Shown here: positions 16,389-23,104 of the stretch, in pieces
Layout of the letters: each line of letters opens with the position of its first letter
Position numbering within the stretch: position 1 is the stretch's first letter
Source: Solimonas sp964507195
GTDB lineage: Bacteria > Pseudomonadota > Gammaproteobacteria > Nevskiales > Nevskiaceae
NCBI GenBank assembly: GCA_964507195.1
Contig: CAZDPA010000056.1
Coordinates: 1-23,104 of the forward strand
Reading direction: 5' to 3'
Length of the DNA stretch: 23,104 bases
The notes under the pieces: model-generated
The model's input: the letters and a program-made list of their open reading frames with translations, nothing else
Told to the model about the DNA's origin: nothing
Databases searched by the model: none
Program-made: the position numbers and the translations under genes

Positions 16389-17739
16389 AGTGTGTGCCCC
16401 CGGCAATTTCGCCGGTCAGGGCCGTGACGACGCGCTCCATGCGTGCCGACCGAGAGCCCTTGACCAGCACAACGGCATTGGCGTCGAGCTGTTCACGCAG
16501 CGCGTCGGCCAACTCGTCGACAGTGTTGAATCCATGTGCACCGGCACCGAAGCCGCGCACCGCTTCTGCGGCCAGCGGCCCCAGTCCATACAGACCATCC
16601 AGGCCCAGCTCGCGCGCGAGCTGGCCGGCGGTGTAATGCAGATTTGGTGCGTCAGCACCCAGTTCCGCCATGCCACCGAGCACCAGCAGACGCCGGCCTG
16701 GCAGCTGCGCGAGCAGTTCCATGCCTGCGCGCAGCGACGACGGATTGGCGTTGTAGCTGTCATCGAGCAGGCGCGCGCCCTGCGGCGTCTGCTGCCAGTT
16801 CAGCCGGCCTTGCGCCGCCTGCGCCTGCGCCAGCCCTTCGGCGATCACGTCTGGTTCCATGCCGAGCGCGATCGCGCAGGCCGCGGCGCCAAGCGCATTG
16901 AGCACGTTGTGACGGCCCGGCATCGGCAAGCTCACGCTCGCACTGCCCGACGGCGTGCGCAGCGCAAAGCGGCTGCCGGTGGCGTCAGCCTGGATCTGCT
17001 GGGCCTGTACATCCGCACCTGCACCCAGACCAAAGCTGATCACCGATGCACGTGTCGCCAACCGCCGCCACAGCGGCGCGTAGGTATCGTCCGCATTGAT
17101 GACCGCAACGCCGCCATCGAGAGCCGCGAACAGCTCGCCCTTGGCGCGCGCCACGCCTTCGCGCGAACCGAATCCTTCGAGGTGCGCATCGCCGGCCTGA
17201 GTGACCAGCCCGATGTCCGGCCTCGCCAGTGCTGCGAGCATCGCGATCTCGCCAGGATGATTCGCGCCCATCTCGACGACGGCCGTCGTGTGCTCGGCAC
17301 GCAGCGACAGCAACGTCAGCGGCACGCCGATGTGATTGTTCAGATTGCCGACGGTCGCCAGCACCGGACCGCGTGCAGCGAAGATCGCGGCGAGCATCTG
17401 CTTGCTCGTGGTCTTGCCGTTGCTGCCGGTCACACCAATTACCGGCAGCGCGAAGCGCCTGCGCCAATCCTGGCTCAAGCGCTGCAGCGCGATCAGGGTG
17501 TCACCCACGCGCAGTTGCGGAATGGTGCCGTCCGCCCATTCGGAGACCAATGCAGCGGCAGCACCGTCGGCGTGTGCCTGAGCCACGAACTGGTGCGCAT
17601 CGTGACGCTCGCCACGCAGGGCAACGAACAGGTCACCTGCCGCGATGCTGCGGCTGTCGATGACGACGCGTTCGAAACGCGTATCACCATGACGCAGTTC
17701 TGCGTTGAGCACGTCGCGAGCTTCCGACAGGGCCATCAT
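16387..17739 (-). CDS. murF: UDP-N-acetylmuramoyl-tripeptide--D-alanyl-D-alanine ligase
   Basis: MurF joins D-Ala-D-Ala (from Ddl) to the tripeptide precursor, the last cytoplasmic step. The 450 residues show VVIDSRSIAAGDLFVAL (26-42), typical of MurE/MurF N-domains, the P-loop GVTGSNGKTTSK (102-113), VVEMGANHPGEI, which distinguishes MurF, INADD and LLDDSYNANPSS. The start has two consecutive ATGs (17739 and 17736); the first overlaps the murE stop. The protein ends GGTH, and its TAG stop is formed at the edge of the palindromic element. Confidence 0.97.
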   Translation of the reverse strand: MMALSEARDVLNAELRHGDTRFERVVIDSRSIAAGDLFVALRGERHDAHQFVAQAHADGAAAALVSEWADGTIPQLRVGDTLIALQRLSQDWRRRFALPVIGVTGSNGKTTSKQMLAAIFAARGPVLATVGNLNNHIGVPLTLLSLRAEHTTAVVEMGANHPGEIAMLAALARPDIGLVTQAGDAHLEGFGSREGVARAKGELFAALDGGVAVINADDTYAPLWRRLATRASVISFGLGAGADVQAQQIQADATGSRFALRTPSGSASVSLPMPGRHNVLNALGAAACAIALGMEPDVIAEGLAQAQAAQGRLNWQQTPQGARLLDDSYNANPSSLRAGMELLAQLPGRRLLVLGGMAELGADAPNLHYTAGQLARELGLDGLYGLGPLAAEAVRGFGAGAHGFNTVDELADALREQLDANAVVLVKGSRSARMERVVTALTGEIAGGTH

Positions 17740-19244
17740 GGACGGCCTCCTGCGGAGGCGGCGCCGACCAGCGCCGCGACGAACTCGCGATCGCTGAACG
17801 CACGTACATCGTGTCCGTAGGTCTGGGTTTCTTCGTGACCCTTGCCGGCGACAACGACGACGTCGTCGCGGCGGGCCAGCGCAACGGCAGCACGGATTGC
17901 ACTGGCGCGGTCGTGGATGATCGTGAGGCGTGAGGCGTGAGGCGTGAGGCGTACACCGGCAACGATGTCCTCGACAATCGCCGCCGGGCTCTCGCTGCGC
18001 GGGTTGTCATCGGTCGCAATCGCGACATCGGCCAGTTCAACCGCCGCAATCCCCATCAGCGGACGCTTGCCGCGGTCACGATCGCCGCCGCAACCGAACA
18101 CGCAGATCACGCGCCCCGGCGCATGCGCGCGAACCGCGCTGAGAATCTGACGGAGCGCATCCGGTGTATGCGCGTAGTCGACGACGACCAGCGACGCTGC
18201 TTTCGCGCCGCGATAGCCTTCGATGCGACCCGGCACAGTCTGTGACTGCGCCAGAGCAGCAACGACGGCATCCACGGCTTGGCCGCGCGCGAGCAGCACC
18301 GCGGCGGCGGCCATCAGGTTGTAGGCGTTGAAGCGTCCGAGCAAACGACTGCGCAACTGCGCTCCGCCCCACGAGGTATCGAGCGTCAGCGCAATGCCGT
18401 CCGAGGTCAGCTGCAGATCGCGACCGATCACATAGTCCGATGCCGGCGGCGTTTCGCCATCAAGGCCGTAGACGATGACCAGGGCCTTGCCGCGCTGGGT
18501 CGCTGCCCACTGCGCGCCATGCTCATCGTCGCGATTGAGCACGACGCTCGACAGCTCGGCACGCTCGAACAGACGGCGCTTGGCAGCGGCGTAGTGCTCG
18601 ACCGTGCCGTGATAGTCCAGATGATCACGCGTGATGTTGGTCAGCACGGCGACGTCAAAATGCATCCCGGCGATCCGCGCCTGGTCGAGGGCATGCGACG
18701 ACACTTCCATCGCCAGCGCCTGCGCGCCCTCGGCGCGCAGGCCGGCCACATTGCGCTGCAGGCTGACAGCATCCGGCGTCGTGTGCGTTGCGCTGCGCAG
18801 CGCACCGACGCGACCAAGGCCGATCGTGCCGATATAGGCGCAGGGCACGCTCAGGCGATCCAGCGCCTGGGCGATCAGATAGCTTGTCGAGGTCTTGCCG
18901 TCGGTGCCGGTGACACCGACACAGAACATGCGTGCCGAAGGCTGGCCGTAGAAGCGAGCGGCGATTTCACCGGCACGCTGCGACAGATTCGGTACCGCGA
19001 CGTGCGGAACCACTGCGTCCGGCTCGGCGCAGCCGGGCACCGGTTCCCAGGCAATCGCTGCGGCACCGCGCGAGACGGCCTGATCGAGATGGGCCAGGCC
19101 ATGGACACCGCGACCGCTGCAGGCGAGGAACAGATCGCCCGGCGACACGCGACGCGAATCGAGTTCGATGCCTGCCACTTCGACATCCGGCGCCGGCACG
19201 TCATAACCGGCGAGCAGTGAAGGCAGCGCGTGGGCGGCGCTCAT
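17736..19244 (-). CDS. murE: UDP-MurNAc-L-alanyl-D-glutamate--2,6-diaminopimelate ligase
   Basis: MurE adds the third residue of the stem peptide. DNPR at 413-416 is the motif for meso-diaminopimelate, as in other Gram-negatives. The 502 residues also show GIELDSRRVSPGDLFLA (25-41), the P-loop TGTDGKTS (112-119), HTTPD, MEVSSHALDQAR (179-190), TNITRDHLDYHGT (202-214), VVDYAHTPDAL and GKGHE. Residues 431-441 (VRLTPHASRLT), in the loop after DNPR, are encoded by a heptanucleotide repeat and are not part of the family pattern. The start overlaps the ftsI stop as ATGA. Confidence 0.97.
   Translation of the reverse strand: MSAAHALPSLLAGYDVPAPDVEVAGIELDSRRVSPGDLFLACSGRGVHGLAHLDQAVSRGAAAIAWEPVPGCAEPDAVVPHVAVPNLSQRAGEIAARFYGQPSARMFCVGVTGTDGKTSTSYLIAQALDRLSVPCAYIGTIGLGRVGALRSATHTTPDAVSLQRNVAGLRAEGAQALAMEVSSHALDQARIAGMHFDVAVLTNITRDHLDYHGTVEHYAAAKRRLFERAELSSVVLNRDDEHGAQWAATQRGKALVIVYGLDGETPPASDYVIGRDLQLTSDGIALTLDTSWGGAQLRSRLLGRFNAYNLMAAAAVLLARGQAVDAVVAALAQSQTVPGRIEGYRGAKAASLVVVDYAHTPDALRQILSAVRAHAPGRVICVFGCGGDRDRGKRPLMGIAAVELADVAIATDDNPRSESPAAIVEDIVAGVRLTPHASRLTIIHDRASAIRAAVALARRDDVVVVAGKGHEETQTYGHDVRAFSDREFVAALVGAASAGGRP
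17922..17952. repeat. Heptanucleotide repeat tract 1 (4 perfect units, inside murE)
   Basis: CGTGAGG is repeated four times without error on the plus strand and followed by CGT, 31 bp in all. Three units make 21 nt, so the tract encodes a heptapeptide period RLTPHAS in the murE frame. It is the purest of the four tracts and probably the youngest. Confidence 0.9.
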
Positions 19245-21004
19245 GTGTTCGGCCCGGTTGTCGATGCAGTGACCGACGGGAATGCGACCGTGCGCGATAC
19301 GGCCGGCGTCAGTTCCGGTCCATCCGTGCCCTCCGGCGAGATCTGCAGCAGGCGCGCGGCGTCCTGCATCACGCGCGAGAACACCGGCGCGGCAACCAGA
19401 CCGCCGTAATAGCCTTCGGCCTTAGGCTCGTCGATCATCACGAGACCCACCAGGCGGGGGTGTTGCGCCGGCACCATGCCGACGAACAGCGACTGATGCC
19501 GATTGCCGTCGTAGCCACCGTTGACCGACACCTTGCGTACCGTACCGGTCTTGCCGGCGACGTCGTAGCCGGCAATCGCAGCGCGCCGCGCCGTGCCCTG
19601 CGGCGTCACCACCTGCTCCAGCATGTGGCGCACGTCGCGCGCCGTCTTGGCGGATACGGCACGCTGCGGCGGCTGCGGCCGGCCGCCGCGCACGAGGCGA
19701 ATCTGCGGCATCAGGCCGTCATTCGCCAATGCCGCGTAACCGCGCAGCAGATGCAGGGCGTTGAGCGAAAAGCCGTAGCCATACGAGGCTGTGGCTGTCG
19801 CAATCTGGCCCCAGTCGCTGAAATGGCGCAGCACCGACGTCGCCTCGCCCGGGAAGCCCGTGTACACCGGTTCTCCGAATCCGAAGCGCTGATAGCCAGA
19901 CCACACCGCTTCCGCGCCCAGCGTCATGCCGATCTTCGCCGCACCGACGTTGCTCGACTTGCTGAGCAGCTTCGCCAGATCGACCACCCCTTCCGGATGC
20001 ACGTCGCGCACGGTCAGCGCACCGACCTTGTACGTACCTGGTGTGGTGTCGATCAGGCTCGTGGTCTGGAACAGGCCCAGCTCCAGCGCCTGCGCGACGA
20101 GGATCGGCTTGACCGTCGAGCCCGGCTCGAAAGAATCGACGATCGCGCTGTTGCGCGACCCCTTGGAGCCGCGCTCACCCGGATTGTTCGGGTTGAAGCC
20201 CGGCTGCGCGGCAATCGCGATGATGTCGCCGTTGGCGCTGTCGGCAATCACGATGATGCCGCCGCGCGCCTTGTTCTTTGCTACCGCTTCCTTCAGCTCG
20301 CGATAGGCCAGATACTGAATGCGCAGGTCGATCGTCAGGGAAACATCATCGCCGGATTCGGCCTCTCGAAACTCCAGATCATCGTCGACGACGCGACCGG
20401 CGCGATCGCGCACGACGCGACGTTCGCCGCTGGCGCCGGCGAGCACTGCTTCCTGGGCTTTCTCGATGCCTTCGAGACCGTTGCCTTCGCGGCCGGTAAA
20501 GCCAACCAGCTGCCCGGCCACTTCGCCTGCCGGGTAGTAGCGTGCATAAGAGGGTTCGGAGAACACGCCCGGTGCTTTCAGCGACAGCACCCGCTTGGCC
20601 TCGGTCGGCGACATCGGCTCGCTGATGTAGACGAACTTGCGATCCCGGCGTGCTTTGAGAAAGCCCTGCAGTTCGGCCGGACGGCGGTTGAGCAGCTTGG
20701 CAATCGCGGTGACATGCTCGGCAGATTCCAGCAGCGCCGACGGCACGGCCCAGATCGTCTCGACCGGCGCAGACAGGGCCAGCGGCTCGCCGCGGCGATC
20801 GAGAATCGCGCCGCGATGCGCCGGAATGATCATTGTCCGCACATGCCGCTTGTTGCCTTCCTTCTGCAGGAACTCGCGCTCGATCACCTGCAGCTGGAAA
20901 GCGCGTCCGAGCACGATCATTGCGCCAAGCGACATCACGCCGACGACGAAACGTCGGCGCCAGACACCGACCGGTCTGGCACCGCGATTGCGGATCGCGG
21001 TCAT
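19241..21004 (-). CDS. ftsI: Septal transpeptidase FtsI (PBP3)
   Basis: FtsI is the class B penicillin-binding protein that cross-links septal peptidoglycan with FtsW. The 587 residues have a short basic cytoplasmic tail, one membrane span (about 18-38), a pedestal domain beginning RGAILDRRGEPLA (64-76), and the transpeptidase domain. The active-site motifs are intact: S296-T-V-K299 in FEPGSTVKP, S350-S-N352, and K485-T-G-T488. ATG 21004 is preceded by AAGGTGA and overlaps the end of a 34-codon mini-ORF after ftsL. Confidence 0.97.
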   Translation of the reverse strand: MTAIRNRGARPVGVWRRRFVVGVMSLGAMIVLGRAFQLQVIEREFLQKEGNKRHVRTMIIPAHRGAILDRRGEPLALSAPVETIWAVPSALLESAEHVTAIAKLLNRRPAELQGFLKARRDRKFVYISEPMSPTEAKRVLSLKAPGVFSEPSYARYYPAGEVAGQLVGFTGREGNGLEGIEKAQEAVLAGASGERRVVRDRAGRVVDDDLEFREAESGDDVSLTIDLRIQYLAYRELKEAVAKNKARGGIIVIADSANGDIIAIAAQPGFNPNNPGERGSKGSRNSAIVDSFEPGSTVKPILVAQALELGLFQTTSLIDTTPGTYKVGALTVRDVHPEGVVDLAKLLSKSSNVGAAKIGMTLGAEAVWSGYQRFGFGEPVYTGFPGEATSVLRHFSDWGQIATATASYGYGFSLNALHLLRGYAALANDGLMPQIRLVRGGRPQPPQRAVSAKTARDVRHMLEQVVTPQGTARRAAIAGYDVAGKTGTVRKVSVNGGYDGNRHQSLFVGMVPAQHPRLVGLVMIDEPKAEGYYGGLVAAPVFSRVMQDAARLLQISPEGTDGPELTPAVSRTVAFPSVTASTTGPNT

Positions 21005-21105
21005 GCTGTCACCTTCATACGCGCGTCAGAGCCTGCGCGGTGCATCAGTGAGCCCGCTCCCGCACCCATTTGCGCTGCGCGCAAAGCACCGTGTCGCGCG
21101 CTCAT
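21001..21105 (-). repeat. Junction repeat copy 2 (ftsL/ftsI) with 34-codon mini-ORF
   Basis: The ftsL stop overlaps an ATG that opens 34 codons (MSARHGALRAAQMGAG...MKVTA), whose stop overlaps the ftsI ATG. Sequence and peptide are related to the murG/murC spacer (MSARHG..., AQ-G-AGA, MH, DA, KV-A). A perfect 7-bp hairpin TTTGCGC-GCA-GCGCAAA lies in the middle. AAGGTGA near the end serves as the ftsI ribosome binding site. Confidence 0.6.
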
Positions 21106-21374
21106 GGCCGCGCTCCGATGATCACGTAGTCACGCGGCTCGACCATGCCGAGCTGTTCACGCGCAAGCTTGTCGACGCGGTTGTTGTGCGCCAGCGTCGC
21201 TTCTTCAAGCTGCAGCTGCGCCCACTCCATCTCAAGGCGCTCACGCTCGCTGCGCAGTGCATCGCGCTCCGCAACCAGAGCGCGGTTCTCGTGCTTGGTG
21301 CGCACGACCGCCAGAGCCGACACCATCACGGCGATGGACAGCGCCAGTGGCATCATCAGCGCGCCGCGCTTCAT
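21102..21374 (-). CDS. ftsL: Cell division protein FtsL
   Basis: This 90-residue bitopic protein forms the FtsQLB complex with FtsQ and FtsB and helps to activate FtsWI. It has a short N-terminus, one membrane span (about 6-24, MMPLALSIAVMVSALAVV), a heptad-rich coiled coil (about 28-62) and a C-terminal block LAREQLGMVEPRDYVII. The start is the ATG that overlaps the rsmH stop as ATGA; the frame is open further upstream but without family support. Confidence 0.92.
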   Translation of the reverse strand: MKRGALMMPLALSIAVMVSALAVVRTKHENRALVAERDALRSERERLEMEWAQLQLEEATLAHNNRVDKLAREQLGMVEPRDYVIIGARP

Positions 21375-22279
21375 GGCAGGCGCTCCGCAATGCGCAGCAC
21401 CGCGCTGCGTGCGCGCGGATTCTCCGCGCATTCAGCCGTCGTCGGAAACTGTTTGCCGTGCAGCTTGAGCCGCGGCACGTCGCTGCGCGCAACATCGCGC
21501 AGATAGCGCTTGACGATGCGGTCTTCCAGCGAGTGGAAGCTGATCGCGACCAGCCGCCCGCCCGGCGCAAGGACATCGACCGCGGCACTGAGCACGGTCT
21601 CCAGCACTTCGAGTTCGCGATTGATGAAGATGCGGATCGCCTGGAAGCTGCGCGTGGCCGGATGGATCGTGCGGCTGCGCGGGCCCGGCACGGCGGCGAT
21701 CAGCGCGGCGAGCTGCGCCGTCGTCGTGATCGGCGATTCGTCGCGCGTCATGACGATGCGCTTGGCGATGCGGCGGCTGTTGCGCTCGTCACCGTAACGC
21801 CACAGCACATCCGCGATATCGAACTCTTCGGCATGCGCGAGCCACTGCGCCGCGGATTCGCCCGTCGCATTGTTCATGCGCATGTCGAGCGGGCCGTCCT
21901 TGCTGAAGCTGAAACCACGCTCGGCGTTGTCGAACTGCGGCGACGACACGCCCAGGTCCATCAGGATGCCGTCGACCCGCCCGGCAATGCCCTGCTCGGC
22001 AGCGAGCGCCGCGAGGCCGGCAAAATTGCAGTGGTGCAGATGGAAATTGGAGACGCCGGCGAAATCGCGCTGGCCATGCGCGATCGCTTCCGGATCCTGG
22101 TCCAGCGCGTGCAGCGTGCCCTTGCCGGCGAGTGCATCGAGGATCGCGCGGCTGTGGCCGCCACGGCCGAAGGTGCAGTCGACAATGATCGGCGCACCTG
22201 CAGCCTGGCGCGTCAGCGCGGAATCGAGGGCAAGACCGGTGAGCGCTTCGTCAAGCATCACCGGTCGGTGGGCTGTCAT
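21371..22279 (-). CDS. rsmH: 16S rRNA (cytosine1402-N4)-methyltransferase RsmH (MraW)
   Basis: RsmH methylates N4 of C1402 in the 16S rRNA decoding centre, using AdoMet. The 302 residues show HRPVMLDEAL at the start, the AdoMet loop DCTFGRGGHSRAIL, DGILMDLGVSSPQFD, ERGFSFSKDGPLDMRM, HPATRSFQAIRIFINRELE, GRLVAISFHSLEDRIVKRY and ENPRARSAVLRIAER. ATG 22279 fits the family start. An in-frame ATG at 22354, 9 nt after the mraZ stop and preceded by GAGG, would add 25 residues and has the better ribosome binding site, so the longer form is possible. Confidence 0.95.
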   Translation of the reverse strand: MTAHRPVMLDEALTGLALDSALTRQAAGAPIIVDCTFGRGGHSRAILDALAGKGTLHALDQDPEAIAHGQRDFAGVSNFHLHHCNFAGLAALAAEQGIAGRVDGILMDLGVSSPQFDNAERGFSFSKDGPLDMRMNNATGESAAQWLAHAEEFDIADVLWRYGDERNSRRIAKRIVMTRDESPITTTAQLAALIAAVPGPRSRTIHPATRSFQAIRIFINRELEVLETVLSAAVDVLAPGGRLVAISFHSLEDRIVKRYLRDVARSDVPRLKLHGKQFPTTAECAENPRARSAVLRIAERLP

Positions 22280-22363
22280 GGCGGCGTCAGACCCGCGGGA
22301 ATTGATCGGCAGCCTTCGGCTGCGGCGGTCGGCAGAGGCGCAGTCGAAGGGCATCTTCGGGCC

Positions 22364-22804
22364 TCACCGTCGCAATGTCCGGAAGGCATCGGCGAGCGAT
22401 GCCTGCAGATTCGAACCTTCCCCAAAGCGCGCATCCCACTGCGCCTGCGACCACAGGTCAAACCGTGTGTCCTGGCCCATCAGTACCGCAGCGCCTTCCA
22501 ATGGCACGTACTTGCGCAGCATCGGCGACAGCAGCACGCGCCCCGCCTTGTCGATCTCGGTTTCGACCGCGAAGCCGACGAAGACCTGCTTGAGCGATTC
22601 GGCGATCGCACGATCTTCCATCTGCTGGATGTCGCGCACGATGCGCTCGAATTCCGGCAGTGGATAAATCTCAAGGCAGGGATTGGGCCCACGGGTGATC
22701 ACCAACTGGGAATCACAGAGCTCGGCAAGCGACACGCGAAAACGCGCCGGGATCGCAATGCGACCCTTGTCGTCCACTGACAACTGATGTGAGCCCGCGA
22801 ACAT
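22364..22804 (-). CDS. mraZ: Transcriptional regulator MraZ
   Basis: MraZ is the double SpoVT/AbrB-fold regulator at the head of dcw clusters; in E. coli it binds TGGGN repeats and represses the operon. The 146 residues contain two copies of the fold, marked by DDKGRIAIPARFR (11-23) and IDKAGRVLLSP in the second half. ATG 22804 (MFAGSHQLSVDDKGR) is the standard family start. There is no strong Shine-Dalgarno. Three MraZ-type boxes lie 20-44 bp upstream, so autorepression is likely. Confidence 0.96.
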   Translation of the reverse strand: MFAGSHQLSVDDKGRIAIPARFRVSLAELCDSQLVITRGPNPCLEIYPLPEFERIVRDIQQMEDRAIAESLKQVFVGFAVETEIDKAGRVLLSPMLRKYVPLEGAAVLMGQDTRFDLWSQAQWDARFGEGSNLQASLADAFRTLRR

Positions 22805-22823
22805 TGCTGATTGTGGAGGTTTC

Positions 22824-22848
22824 CCCCACTGTCTCCCACTTTCCACCA
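22824..22848 (-). promoter_or_regulatory. mraZ: MraZ operator: three direct repeats with 10-bp period
   Basis: On the minus strand TGGTG (22844-22848), TGGGA (22834-22838) and TGGGG (22824-22828) are each separated by 5 bp. This matches the known MraZ site of TGGGN direct repeats with 5-bp spacers; the first box has one mismatch. The site lies just downstream of the predicted start of transcription, suited to repression. Confidence 0.8.
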
Positions 22849-22857
22849 CGTCAACGC

Positions 22858-22886
22858 ACTATACGCTGGCACCTCAGCCCTAGCAA
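22858..22886 (-). promoter_or_regulatory. mraZ: Promoter of mraZ and the dcw operon
   Basis: On the minus strand -35 TTGCTA (22881-22886) and -10 TATAGT (22858-22863) are separated by exactly 17 bp, matching four and five of six consensus bases. The start would lie near 22851, giving a leader of about 45 nt that includes the MraZ boxes. Confidence 0.7.
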
Positions 22887-23104
22887 GCACTGTTTCGGGC
22901 AAAAAACCCTGTAAAACATGGGCTTATATCGATTGCTTCATTGCAGCATCGATAATGATTGAAAACAACAAATTAGAAGACTTTCTTAAAGTTAATTAAG
23001 AGATTTGGCCGGGTCATGCCCGCGATCCGGGTGAGTTCGCCCCACGATCGCGCCGGACATCGCCCTGCTTCGGTAAAAACACGCACAAATCACCCGACCG
23101 TTCC
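22887..23104. other. AT-rich non-coding region upstream of the dcw promoter
   Basis: No gene is recognised in these 218 bp. The part 22900-23005 is strikingly AT-rich compared with the rest of the window. It contains a 7-bp inverted repeat TATCGAT (22927-22933) / ATCGATA (22948-22954) separated by 14 bp. The last 100 bp return to high GC and may be the edge of the neighbouring gene's flank. Confidence 0.5.

Noticed and set aside
14312..17952. Heptamer tracts as a CRISPR array
   Set aside because: Units are 7 bp, in direct tandem without spacers, and lie inside coding sequence.
22897..22909. GGGC-A6-CCC as a terminator
   Set aside because: The stem is only 3 bp, and the A-run is in the loop rather than after the stem.
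22951..22969. Fur box at GATAATGAT upstream of mraZ
   Set aside because: Only the first 9 bases fit the 19-bp consensus and the second half is absent.
22811..22999. 62-codon plus-strand frame ahead of mraZ
   Set aside because: It runs antisense through the MraZ boxes and promoter, lacks a ribosome binding site and resembles no protein.

Overview
The window is one long division and cell wall (dcw) cluster of a GC-rich gammaproteobacterium, read almost entirely on the minus strand. Order in the direction of transcription, from high to low coordinate: mraZ, rsmH, ftsL, ftsI, murE, murF, mraY, murD, ftsW, murG, murC, murB, ddl, ftsQ, ftsA, ftsZ, then lpxC. After these come dciA (DUF721) on the plus strand, an M23 (LytM-type) peptidase gene and the first two thirds of secA on the minus strand. 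The lpxC - dciA - M23 - secA tail and the DNPR-type (meso-diaminopimelate) MurE fit Gammaproteobacteria outside the enterics. A Xanthomonadales/Nevskiales-like relative is plausible but not proven. murD sits inside the cluster, unlike Xanthomonas proper. Two 10-N runs show that this is a scaffold of joined contigs.

Region by region: 22824-22886 holds a good sigma70-type promoter for mraZ followed by three MraZ-type boxes with a 10-bp period. From 22804 to 5900 the genes are tightly packed, most junctions being ATGA or GTGA overlaps, so the run is probably one translationally coupled operon. ftsZ has its own promoter (5824-5852), with a perfect palindrome filling the spacer between -35 and -10. 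A rho-independent terminator (4372-4400) ends the ftsZ transcript inside the short lpxC leader. mraZ is the regulator. MurC, D, E, F, B and Ddl make UDP-MurNAc-pentapeptide, and MraY and MurG make lipid II. FtsW and FtsI polymerise and cross-link it at the septum, and FtsL, Q, A and Z build the divisome. LpxC commits carbon to lipid A, DciA loads the replicative helicase, and SecA drives protein export.

The genes are ordinary; the sequence between and inside them is not. (1) A heptanucleotide repeat (CGTGAGG and variants) has expanded at four places inside murE and murD, in both orientations, adding short low-complexity peptides to essential enzymes. (2) Three junctions (ftsL/ftsI, mraY/murD, murG/murC) hold related spacers of about 100 bp, each bridged by a 34-38 codon mini-ORF that overlaps the upstream stop and the downstream start. 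(3) A 161-bp near-perfect palindromic, ERIC-like element fills the murF/mraY junction and forms the murF stop and probably the mraY ribosome binding site. (4) A 143-bp MITE-like element with 17-bp terminal inverted repeats lies upstream of secA. (5) The murG start appears twice, in two different versions, on either side of an assembly gap, which suggests that two strain variants were joined.
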